From Ipomoea triloba (Eukaryota; Streptophyta; Magnoliopsida; Solanales; Convolvulaceae), in assembly GCF_003576645.1 (NCBI RefSeq), contig NC_044917.1, forward strand, positions 12,368,530-12,432,529: DNA of 64,000 nucleotides. Direction: 5' to 3'. This document shows, piece after piece, positions 11,196 through 20,200 of the stretch; within the stretch, counting starts at the first letter, position 1; each line of letters opens with the position of its first letter. The position numbers and the translations under genes were made by a program. Under the pieces are notes generated by a model that saw nothing but the letters and a program-made list of their open reading frames with translations, had not been told where the DNA came from and ran no database searches.

Positions 11196-11954
11196 GTAGT
11201 AAGTGTTTAATCCTAACAAGTGGTATTAGAGGTAAAATTGTGCAGTTAAGACAGGCAGGTGCTGGGAGGGGGAATTGTTGGGCGGAGGCAGAACACTTGT
11301 GAAGATAGGCACAAGTAGCAGAGCAAGTATAGGTCCTGCACAATGTATCTATGGATTAAATCTCACTAGTATTGATATATGACTATAGATCAGGTCTCAC
11401 AAATCATTTGTAGATCATTTTCTTCATAGCCTAGACTTATATTTTTCTATAAATCATTTCTAAACTGTTCCCTATCCTTCAAACTTCTTTAGCTAAACAA
11501 AATTCACAGGTTAACTCCATGAATCCTGCACCAAACCTTCATTGCAATTTTATCAGTTCCATTAATATATTTTTACGAATTTTCAAGGAGTATATTCTTT
11601 GGAATAATGAACTTTCATGGTTAAGACTGACAAATGACAAGAAGATAGAGCTTTCCAGTTTTTGAGAATATGGATCCTGATCATGCCTATCTACCTCACT
11701 TATATTCTCCCTTTTTTATCTTTTATCTCTTGATTCTGTCAACCACTTGCCTATTGTATGTGCCCTTTTTTAGGAATTACTAATAGACATTTCTTTGTTC
11801 CATTTTGAGTGAAACATATCACATTCATTTCAACAAAATATTTATGTTCCCTTTACTGATATTTGTTCATTTTCTTTAATTTCCTTACTTCCTCAATAAG
11901 ATACTTAACACTATAGGATTTGTAATTGTTGGAGTGGTGAGCAAAATGCATCCA

Positions 11955-12060
11955 TTTCTTATGGTCTAGTGGCACCTGGTGTTCCAGTTTACACTCCCAC
12001 ATGGATGATGGGAGTGAGTTCGAGCCTCAGTAGATTGAGAAAGTAGCTATGAACAGGTAC
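11955..12060 (+). mobile_element. tRNA-derived SINE (family S2), left part, split by the 12061-15969 element
   Basis: Box A tggtctagtgg (11962-11972) and a box-B-like gagttcgagcct (12016-12027). The SINE resumes at 15970-15998 (tacattgttaagtagtact). The uninterrupted tail at 48448-48575 (minus strand) reads gctatgaacagatactacat, proving continuity across the insertion. Confidence 0.85.
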
Positions 12061-12640
12061 TGACGGTAATAATGTGTTACCGGTATGTATTTGAGTATTT
12101 GAGTACAATAGAGTGCAGTGCTCAGTGTACAAATAAGTTGAGTGTTGTTTTGTCTAAGTTCAAGTGTCGTAAGAAGTGTCCCCCTCCTTCACTATGTGGT
12201 TGTGAGTCTTTTTATTCCCTTCAGCTCAGTAACGGAGCATTGATGAGGAGTTGAACGTTGGACATCAGTACCTGAGGTGTTGAATGCTGAGGAGCTGAAC
12301 GTCGGTCATCAATGCTGATGAGCTGAACGTTGGCCATCAATGCTGAGGAGTTAGATCGTTGCGCATTGATGCTGAGGAGTGAGGTGTCTTGGGTAGTTTG
12401 AACGGCAACTGTCTTGGTCAACGGTTCCGGGTCGGGTACCCAATTACCCTGTCACCAGCCCCCCACTCCCTAGCTAGCGAGAATGGCGGAGGTAGTTAGG
12501 GAGTATCAGCCTGTCACTTGTGCTGAAATTTTGGTATGTTCAAATTTTTTATTTTTTATTTTACGCATCCTCACCTCGGTACCGTGCCGGGTCACACAAC
12601 TGTGACTTCGGCACGGGGCCGAGGTCACATGACCTCGGCG
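12061..12640 (+). repeat. Left inverted arm of the gag element
   Basis: Reverse complement of 15390-15969 with only scattered differences (for example gttagatcgttg versus gttggaccgttg). Divergence begins where the CG-rich quasi-palindromes start. Confidence 0.9.
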
Positions 12641-12745
12641 CTGGGCCGAAGTCACGCGGCGATGTGACTTCGGCCAGTGCCGAGGTCACGGGCGTGAGAC
12701 GCCGAGGTCACGCCGAAGCGTGACTTCGGCCCTGGCCGAAGTCAC
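12595..12745. repeat. CG-rich quasi-palindromic array, left block
   Basis: Repeated variants of gtgacttcgg...ccgaagtcac and gacctcgg...ccgaggtcac, each able to fold on itself. Related blocks lie at 14941-15045 and 15268-15435. Strikingly GC-rich against the surrounding sequence. Confidence 0.85.
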
Positions 12746-12851
12746 ATGTGTGGCGAAAGGAAGAAGATCCTGAGCCTTTAGCTTCCAACACCAAGAAGAG
12801 GAGGTGCGACCTGGGCGAGGAAGCAAGAAACAGTGAGCTAGAGGAAAAGTC
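12746..12851 (+). pseudogene. Duplicated fragment of the gag 3' region
   Basis: These 106 bases match 14837-14942 inside the gag frame essentially base for base, without indels (gtgtggcgaaaggaagaaga at the start, gagctagaggaaaagtc at the end). Both copies are bounded by the quasi-palindromic repeats on at least one side. Not an independent gene. Confidence 0.9.
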
Positions 12852-13149
12852 CGGCAACGCAAAAAACATGTAATTCGCTGATGGCCCGTCAAAAAACACT
12901 CCGACTTGGCCGAGGTCAGTCCTCGGCCAATCTTGCGCTCAAAAAAAAAAAAATCAGTCCTCGGCCAAGTTTTCGGTTAAGTTTGGCCGAGGTCAGTCCT
13001 CGTCAAAAATTAAAAAAAAAACAAAAAAACAAAAACAAAACAAAACAAAACAATAATAATAATATAATTGGCCGAGGTCAGCCCTCGGCCAACACTTGGT
13101 CGAGGCCCGACCTCGACCAACACTTGGTTTGAAGTCGGCCACCTCATCA

Positions 13150-13540
13150 AGTGGCGCTGCTCCTCAAGCGGGCGTCACCTCATCAAGCTGGTGCGTCACC
13201 TCATCAAGCGGGTGTCACCTCATCAAACTGGTGTCACCTCATCAAGCGGGTGTCACCTCATCAAGCTGGTGCGTCACCTCATCAAGCGGGTGTCACCTCA
13301 TCAAAATGGTGTCACCTCATCAAACGGGTGTCACCTCATCAAGCTGGTGCGTCTCACCTCATCAAACTGGTGTCACCTCATCAAGTGACGCTGCACCTCA
13401 CGCAGCGTCACCTCATCAAGTGGTATCACCTCCTCAAGTGGCGTCACCTCCACGAGCAGTGCCACCACCTCGAACAGCATCACCACCTCGAACAGCGTCA
13501 CCACCTCGAGCAGCGTCACCTCATCAAGTGACGCTGCTCC
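13150..13540 (+). repeat. ~19-22 bp minisatellite (cacctcatcaag units)
   Basis: Roughly eighteen units of the type gtcacctcatcaagcgggt with variants ending aagctggtgc, aaactggt, then shifting to cacctcgaacagc near 13460-13520. All three forward frames stay open through it, giving SSSGCHLIK/VSPHQAG-like translations, a side effect of the repeat rather than a real protein. Confidence 0.9.
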
Positions 13541-13552
13541 TCAAGTGCTTTT

Positions 13553-13710
13553 GCTTCCTCCACTTGTGCATCCGCCTCCTGCACTTGTGCACTCGCACGC
13601 CTCCTGCACTTGTGCACTCGCATCCTCTACTGGTGCATCCGTCTCCTCAAATGCGTCTATCGCCTCCACTTGTACATCTGCCTCCTTCACTTGTGCGTTC
13701 ACCTCCATAA
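13553..13710 (+). repeat. ~18-24 bp minisatellite (cacttgtgcatccgcctcc units)
   Basis: Degenerate tandem units containing cacttgtgcactcgc and cacttgtgcatccgc follow directly on the preceding array. Confidence 0.8.
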
Positions 13711-13803
13711 GCAAAAGGACTCAGTAGTTGGTCATGGTCTGCCCTGATCAATTTGGTTAAAAAACAAAATAATAATAAAAAATCTAAGCTCTAATCCCTT
13801 AGG

Positions 13804-15092
13804 GCCGGCACGAGATCCGATCTCGCTAGCTACCTAACGGGAGANCAAAAAAAAAAAAAAAAAACAAGAGAACACTCACCAGAACCTGAAGTAAGAATGG
13901 CTGCTCCATTCTCTCCTGACATAATGGAAGTTCCTCTTCCAAAAGACTTTCGACTACCCACCATCAAGGCCTACACTGGCACTTCGGATCCACGTACCCA
14001 TATGACAAGATACAAGGCAACCATGGTCATGATTGGGGCAAGCGATGCCATCATGTGCAGAGCATTCTTGTCCACTTTGGACGGAACGGCTCAGGATTGG
14101 TTTAACACAATCCCGGACGGATCAATTCAAACTTTTGCAGAGCTATCCAAGAGTTTCTTGTCCTATTTCTCAGGAAGTATACAACATAAGAAACCATTCT
14201 CACATCTCGGCGGGGTAAAGCAGGATAAGGGGGAAAGCCTGCGAGACTTCTTAAGCAAATGGAAAAAAGAAGTCAACAGCGTATATGACTTCGACTCGAA
14301 GGCAGCAATTCTCACCTTCATCCAAGCACTGAGGTCAGGCGATTTCCACAAACAACTGAACACCCACCACCCACGCTCTTATGAGGAACTCATGAGAACG
14401 GCCAACCGGTACGCAGACGCAAAGGAGGCTGACAGGAGAAAAAAGGATGATGAGGAAGGACGAAAGAGTGGGCGACCTGATAAAGCTGGTCCGCCCAGCC
14501 AGGCACCACGACCAAACCAACCACCCTCAACGAAGGGAAGAGATGAGCGACCTCGTCTCGCCTCACCGCGGCACTTAACACCGCTTACTCACCCGATTAG
14601 CGTGATTCTAAGTCACGCTGAGGAAATGGGAATGGTGCATTTTCCCTCAGAGTGTATGGCAGTTTCTACGGGCGAGGACCAAACTAAGTACTGTCGGTTC
14701 CACCGGCAGGTTGGACATGATACTAACGAGTGTCATACTTTAAAAGGACAAATAGAGGAACTGGTGCAGAGAGGATATTTTACCCAATTCGTTGAGTATC
14801 CGGGACAGTACCAGCATCAACAAAGCCTACCCGACAATGTGTGGCGAAAGGAAGAAGATCCTGAGCCTTTAGCTTCCAACACCAAGAAGAGGAGGTGCGA
14901 CCTGGGCGAGGAAGCAAGAAACAGTGAGCTAGAGGAAAAGTCACGCGTGGCTTCGGCGCTGGCCGAAGTCGCGCCACGGCGTGACTTCGGCCTAGCGCCG
15001 AGGTCACGGGACCTCGGCCCCGTGCCGAAGTCACCACACTCTAGTCCCCGTGCCGGCACGAGATCCGATCTCGCTAGCTACCTGACGGGAGA
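13804..15092 (+). repeat. ~40 bp direct repeat bracketing the gag frame
   Basis: gccggcacgagatccgatct then cgctagctacct(a/g)acggg occurs at 13805-13843 and 15051-15091, one mismatch. Part of it (tctcgctagcta) resembles a phrase in the terminal arms. Confidence 0.85.
13845..13845. other. Single ambiguous base before poly(A)
   Basis: gagancaaaa followed by a long A-run; probable assembly join. Confidence 0.9.
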
Positions 15093-15129
15093 GTTGACCT
15101 TTGACCGAACCTACGAATGGTCGAAGTGA
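13897..15129 (+). CDS. gag: Retrotransposon Gag protein, Ty3/gypsy (Tat-like)
   Basis: 410 codons, ATG in good context (gtaagaatggct). The N-terminal half has the retrotransposon gag fold signature: PLPKDFRLPTIKAYTGTSDP, MCRAFLSTLDGTAQDWFNTI, and ESLRDFLSKWKKE. A charged linker (KEADRRKKDDEEGRKSGRPD) follows near residues 178-198. A C-x2-H-x4-H-x4-C cluster (C266, H269, H274, C279) before TLKGQIEELVQRGYF stands where Tat/Athila-type Gags carry their nucleic-acid-binding knuckle. Gag forms the particle that packages element RNA. The last ~65 residues (after ELEEK) are translated from quasi-palindromic repeats and are not family-like, so the natural C-terminus and any fused pol are lost. The intact frame suggests recent insertion or selection on gag. 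Confident as gag; lineage moderately so. Confidence 0.88.
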   Translation: MAAPFSPDIMEVPLPKDFRLPTIKAYTGTSDPRTHMTRYKATMVMIGASDAIMCRAFLSTLDGTAQDWFNTIPDGSIQTFAELSKSFLSYFSGSIQHKKPFSHLGGVKQDKGESLRDFLSKWKKEVNSVYDFDSKAAILTFIQALRSGDFHKQLNTHHPRSYEELMRTANRYADAKEADRRKKDDEEGRKSGRPDKAGPPSQAPRPNQPPSTKGRDERPRLASPRHLTPLTHPISVILSHAEEMGMVHFPSECMAVSTGEDQTKYCRFHRQVGHDTNECHTLKGQIEELVQRGYFTQFVEYPGQYQHQQSLPDNVWRKEEDPEPLASNTKKRRCDLGEEARNSELEEKSRVASALAEVAPRRDFGLAPRSRDLGPVPKSPHSSPRAGTRSDLASYLTGELTFDRTYEWSK

Positions 15130-15176
15130 ACTCACGCAAGAGTCCTGAGCAAAAAAAAAAAAAAAAAAAAAAAAAA

Positions 15177-15239
15177 NNNNNNNNNNNNNNNNNNNNNNNN
15201 NNNNNNNNNNNNNNNNNNNNNNNNNNNNNNNNNNNNNNN
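15177..15239. other. Assembly gap (63 N) between poly(A) tracts
   Basis: A-runs of about 26 and 28 bases lie on the two sides. Confidence 0.99.
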
Positions 15240-15267
<28 letters not shown>

Positions 15268-15270
<3 letters not shown>

Positions 15271-15435
15271 GCACCGTGACTTCGGCCCAGCCCCGAGGCA
15301 CGGTCACGGACCGTGACCACGGCGCTGGCCGAGATCACGTACCGTGACTTCGGCACTGGCCGAAGTCACGCTACGGCGTGACCTCGGCACTGGCCGAAGT
15401 CATGTGACCTCGGCCCCGTGCCGAAGTCACAGTTG
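15268..15435. repeat. CG-rich quasi-palindromic array, right block
   Basis: Several units such as gtgacttcggcactggccga; merges into the right inverted arm. Confidence 0.85.
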
Positions 15436-15969
15436 TGTGACCCGGCACGGTACTGAGGTGAGGATGCGTAAAAAAAAAAAAAAAAATTTGAACATACCAA
15501 AATTTCAGCACAAGTGACAGGTTGATACTCCCTAACTACCTCCGTCATTCTCGCTAGCTAGGGAGTGGGGGGCTGGTGACAGGGTAATTGGGTACCCGAC
15601 CCGGAACCGTTGACCAAGACAGTTGCCGTTCAAACTACCCAAGACACTCACTCCTCAGCATCAATGCGCAACGGTCCAACTCCTCAGCATTGATGGCCAA
15701 CGTTCAGCTCATCAGCATTGATGACCGACGTTCAGCTCCTCAGCATTCAACACCTCAGGTACTGATGTCCAACGTTCAACTCCTCATCAATGCTCCGTTA
15801 CTGAGCTGAAGGGAATAAAAAGACTCACAACCACATAGTGAAGGAGGGGGACACTTCTTACGACACTTGAACTTAGACAAAACAACACTCAACTCATTTG
15901 TACACTGAGCACTGCACTCTATTGTACTCAAATACTCAAATACATACCGGTAACACATTATTACCGTCA
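15390..15969 (-). repeat. Right inverted arm of the gag element
   Basis: Inverted copy of 12061-12640. Ends ccgtca next to the GGTAC target duplication. Confidence 0.9.
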
Positions 15970-15998
15970 GGTACTACATTGTTAAGTAGTACTCAAAT
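15970..15998 (+). mobile_element. SINE S2, right part of the split copy
   Basis: ggtactacattgttaag then tagtactcaaa continues the SINE interrupted at 12060; the GGTAC here is the duplicated target. Confidence 0.8.
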
Positions 15999-16059
15999 AT
16001 AAAGAGCAATCATACTTCTCTCATCATTGTCGGTTTTGGCTAAAAATCCTACGGTCACT

Positions 16060-16230
16060 ACTTGACAATGCTGCATCGTGGAGTTTTTTCGCGGTTATTG
16101 AAGAGTTTTTTTGTAAGTGTGATTAGGAAAGAGAAAGTGAGTGGGATGAAAACAAAATAAAAAACAAATTTTATTTTATAAAAAAAAAAAAAGTTGAGGG
16201 TCAGGCGCGCGTCAGGCGCTACAAGCCTTC
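16060..16230 (-). mobile_element. MITE remnant related to the Tourist-like element at 23723
   Basis: gagtttttttgtaagtgtga then ttaggaaagagaaagtgag is the inverted counterpart of 23965-24005 in the Tourist-like copy. Ends not resolved. Confidence 0.45.
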
Positions 16231-16549
16231 CCTTTTTCCTGCAAAATTACTGTGTTATTATCTCGTTCTTTGCAGGAGTCCCTTCTCCTTCTCTCTCTTT
16301 GCCCTTATCTCCTCCACTTGGCATTGCACTGTTCCAATATGCATTCAATATCCACTGATATTGATGCTCTTATACTACATAATAAATCATATATTTGTGT
16401 AATATGACAAGTTTCGCAAGTGCATTGAATTGCTATAGTTTAATATTTAAAATCTTAGGGAAATCCTAGAGTGTTGAACCTAGTGTTTTGATTAATAAAA
16501 TTAAATCAAGTACAATGCAAGGCCTTCCTCAATAGTGGTCGGTTCCTCA

Positions 16550-16685
16550 AGGCCTTTTAACACAACTGCAGTATCAGTCCAACACAACTGCAGTTCCAGA
16601 CAGATGAAACGGCCTCTGTTCCGTGCAATTGCAGTTTCCTTTTAACACAACTGCAGTATCAGTCATGACCATGGTCCCGGTATAA
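16550..16685 (-). mobile_element. Fragment of MULE-like element interior
   Basis: Three copies of aacacaactgcagt and the end phrase accatggtcccggtat; the reverse complement resembles the interior of 2776-3259. Confidence 0.45.
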
Positions 16686-16689
16686 AAAC

Positions 16690-17100
16690 TGCCCAAAATA
16701 TCTTTTGAGAAGATATATAAACACGGATTCTAGGCTCATATGGTAATTTGAGAATGACTTAAATTTGGCTTTTGAAATCGGCAAAATTTCAGTTCTTAAA
16801 TTTTGATTGTAAGTCGGCAGGGCACATGAAACTAAATATGGCATATATAAAGCAAAAATTGAAATCTAGCAGGAACCAACAACAATATGGCGTAATTCTC
16901 AAATTTTGACGACGCATCTAATGGGAATCACTAGTCAGTAGTATAATAAGAAACTTTTCGAGCAGGCTTCTGACTCCTTATCATATTCGAGTCACGATAA
17001 ATTTCAATTTCACACTTCGAACATATGTAAGAGCTCCAAGAAAATTGAAGAATATAGTATTGATATATTTTTTCTGAGTGGTTTTTAATCTTCATTTAAA
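16690..17100. other. Copy A filler, no gene recognised
   Basis: AT-rich sequence between duplicated blocks; no frame or repeat identified. Confidence 0.5.
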
Positions 17101-17914
17101 TCAATATATTTCGAGAATTAAATTAGTTGAAAATTAAAATTAACAGTTGAGAAACAATTGAGGTATTAAAATGGTAACTTTTCCATAACTAAATTAAAGG
17201 CAAAAATTTCTAATATTCTAATTCCTACATGTGAGAAGTTACTATATGGTGTAACTGTCACTCTTGTGCACAAGTATGTGATTTAACTGTGTAAATTATA
17301 CTCTCACAAGTCACAACAATCCACAAAATTCAATCAATTAAGCACAGATAATATGAACAATCCACAAAGTTCAACCAAGTCCACGCCTCGGCCAAGTGCA
17401 GAGGCCAAACCTCAGCCAGCCAGTTGCCCAAGAAAAAAACAAAGAAGAAATAGAGGAAAAAACTTTCTAAGCAAATGATTAGTGATAAGAGTTGGTGGAA
17501 GAAACAATCATTAGAATTACTAGTGTTTAGAATTTTAAATGAAGGAGGATACACTGAAAAAAGAAACAAAATATTTGAAAAAAAAAAAGAAAAATATTTG
17601 GAGAATAAAAATAAAAAGTTCTTGGATTCCAAAAATAATTTAAGAATCTTATAAATCTTCGCGGGTACCAACTACTGGAGAGAAAAGGTTAAATGCTTTG
17701 GCCTTCATTTTTGGAAGAACTGCAATTTAAAAATAAAAAAATTCTAAGTAATCCTTTAGAAATCTAGAAAATATTTTTTAGAAGATAATTTCTAAAAAAT
17801 GATTTAATTTTAAAAAAATATTATAATTTTTTGGTGTTTGGCTAAAGGTAAAAAGAATTATCTTTTTCCTATTTCGGTGAAAATTAAGAAATTATATATT
17901 TTTTGGTTTTCTGT

Positions 17915-17990
17915 GGTGGTGGTGGTGGTGGTGGTGGTGTGGTCATGGTTGCAGTGGTGGTGGTGTGCCAATGATTGTGGTTGTGGTGGT
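17915..17990. repeat. GGT/GTG microsatellite (copy A)
   Basis: ggtggtggtggtggtggt followed by imperfect GGT units; counterpart of 25180-25425. Confidence 0.9.
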
Positions 17991-17999
17991 AATCAGATA

Positions 18000-18870
18000 A
18001 TGATAATGTAAAAACTAACTTTAAGAAGAAGAAAAAAAAAGAAGAGATATGTGAAAATAAAGAATTCGATCTTTCACAAAAAAATTAGTAAGACATTTTT
18101 TGTTTGTTTTTGGGTGTAGCCCACCTATTGGTCTAGAGATTTAAAGATACTCCAAGCTAAAGATCAGATTGAACGGTTGACATTTGGTTAAGGGTGAATG
18201 AATCCCTTCCACTCAATCACACTTTCCACATTTCTTTTCTTTTGTTTTTATTTCCTTTTGAATAACCACGGAAAAATTTAGAAAATGACTTTGAAGTCAT
18301 TTTTTGGATTTCCAAACGGACTCTAGAGGAACGACAAGATTAGAAAAAGTTGTTATAGCTGCCAGACAAACATCGCATTTTGATAACAAGAGGTACTAAT
18401 GCTTTAACAAATATCAAATTGAACTAAGCAATGTCGAGTTGTTGCCTACATAGGACACTGATAATAATTCCAACATTATATTGAAGAATAAATCTTTTAA
18501 GTCATTGCCCTCAATATAAGTCCTCTAAGGACTAAGGGTACTGCGTCCATATATATTCTGATATTCATCACTTGTATCAATAATGCTCGAACAAACATCC
18601 AGGTTGATGAGATCAGAGAGACTATGGAGATTATATGGTGTTTAGTTGAATTGATGATGAACTGTGATTATTGGTGATCGAAGACTAGAAACTGAATATC
18701 CTTTTCCTTTTGTTACTAGTTTTTTTGCTAGCTTAATGGTTGAAAAGACAATTTGAACTATTTTTATGTTTTGGGTTGTATTCAAGGACGAAGCCACTAT
18801 GGGACAGTTGGGGCAGCTGTCCCCTTCCCCTACCCCACTCCCCACCCCATTATATGTATGTATGTATACA
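18000..18870. other. Intergenic, no gene recognised
   Basis: No supported frame or element ends. Confidence 0.55.
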
Positions 18871-20046
18871 CATATAGGCTATGTTTGGCAAACCTAGTTG
18901 AAACGGTAGCTGAAAGCTGAAAAGCTATAAGCTCGAAGCTGAAATCTGAAGAGCTGTTAAGCTAGCTGTTATGCTTAAAAGTGTTTGGTAAAATTAGCTT
19001 TTTGATAAGTTGATAAATGTAAAAAGACTAAAAAGGATATATTCATAAAAGTTAAATAGTTTTAAATTTAAATAGGTTTGTTTACATATTAAAATATAAA
19101 ATAATGAAATCAATATAATTTAATAAAATATAAAGTAAGAACATATATTTGAAAATATATAAGTAAAACAAGATGTTTATAATTCATAAAATTAGTTCAT
19201 ACAAAAATTATTGTTCAAACACAAATATTAAATTAAAATTACAACGAAACATATTGAAGAAAAAATGTCAAAAGAGTTTTAATTGGGAGGGATAAATGAT
19301 GTCATTTATATAAAATAATAATGATAAAGATGAGAAAAAGTTAAGAAGCTACTAGCTTATTTTAAGCTACTAGCTTATTTCAGGGACATTACCAAACAAA
19401 GCTTATAGCTCATTAGTAGCTTGAAATAAGCTATAAGCTCCTAAATAAGCTCTGCCAAACAGAGCATAGCAGAGCTTATTTAGAAGCTTATAGTTTATTT
19501 CAAGCTACTAATGAGATATAAGCTTTGTTTGGTAATGTCCCTAAAATAAGTTAGTAGCTTCCTAACCTTTTTTTTTTCCATCTTTAACCTTATTATTTTA
19601 AAGAAATGACATCATTTACCATTTCCAATTAAAACTTTTTTGGCTAAATCTTTTTGACTTTTTCTCTCCAATATGCTTGGTTGTAATTTCAATTTGACAT
19701 TTGTGTTTGAACATTGATTTTTGTATGAACTAATTTTATGAATTATAACCATTTTGTTTTACTTTATATGTTTTCAAATATATGCTCTTAGGCTAAACTT
19801 ATCCCTGCAAATCTCTCAATTTGTAAAAGATGGGTCTCACCTCCACATCACCAATTTACAAATCATTTACTATTCACATTACATTCCTGTCAATCTAATT
19901 TATTTAAAAAAGTGGACCCAACATCACATCACTTTAAAACATCAATAAATAAATAAAATAAAAAATAAAATAAAGTACATAAAACAAATCAAAAATTAAA
20001 ATAAATACAAAAGGTACCGCAGCACAGCAGCTGCGGCAGCTTTTGT

Positions 20047-20086
20047 CAGGATTTGCAAATTTGCATATGCAAATTTGCAAATCCTG
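20047..20086. repeat. Perfect 40 bp palindrome
   Basis: caggatttgcaaatttgcat followed directly by its exact reverse complement, with no spacer. Confidence 0.97.
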
Positions 20087-20200
20087 TAAACTAAATAAAA
20101 AATTAAATATATGCAAATTTGCAAATCCTGTAAACTAAATAAAAAATTAAATATATGCAAATTTGCAAATCCTGTAAACTAAATAAAAAATTAAATAAAT
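20069..20200 (+). repeat. 44 bp tandem repeat, three copies
   Basis: gcaaatttgcaaatcctgta begins at 20069, 20113 and 20157; its first part is one arm of the palindrome. Confidence 0.95.

Larger units (their letters stand above)
12061..15969 (+). mobile_element. gag-only retroelement with inverted LTR-like ends, 5 bp target duplication
   Basis: The element begins TGACGGTAATAATGTG and ends CACATTATTACCGTCA, flanked by GGTAC at 12056-12060 and 15970-15974. TG...CA ends and a 5 bp duplication are hallmarks of LTR-element integrase. Instead of direct LTRs it has ~580 bp arms in inverted orientation, near-identical apart from a few substitutions and small indels. The interior holds a Ty3/gypsy-type gag (13897-15129), minisatellites, and CG-rich quasi-palindromic repeats. 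No protease, RT, RNase H or integrase frame is visible, so it is non-autonomous. Two gaps (13845; 15177-15239) leave the interior incomplete. Alternatives: a long-TIR DNA transposon that captured gag, or a rearranged or misassembled LTR element; the clean target duplication argues against simple misassembly. Confidence 0.72.
11200..18000 (+). repeat. Segmental duplication, copy A
   Basis: Blocks in the same order and orientation match copy B (20795-25430): 11200-11860 with 20795-21335 (for example tatggatcctgatcatgcct in both); 16005-16060 with 22800-22850 (tcggttttggctaaaaatcc); 16370-16515 with 23595-23715 (gacaagtttcgcaagtg); 17110-17900 with 24370-25100 (tttctaatatt, ggtgtttggctaaagg). 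Both end in a GGT-rich microsatellite (17915-17990). Different transposons lie between the blocks, so the duplication is older than most insertions. Nothing in the duplicated sequence looks coding. Confidence 0.85.

Noticed and set aside
13068..13710. Overlapping open frames of 106-204 codons (HLIK / SPHQ / SPPR repeats)
   Set aside because: They come from tandem repeats that are free of stops in all forward frames; no family motif and no sensible start.
15074..15356. Frames with poly-Lys or poly-Phe crossing the 15177 gap
   Set aside because: Homopolymer and N translation, no biological content.
12061..15969. Interpretation of the inverted-arm element as an ordinary MULE with long TIRs
   Set aside because: The target duplication is 5 bp, not 9-11 bp, and the ends are TG...CA; kept only as an alternative.
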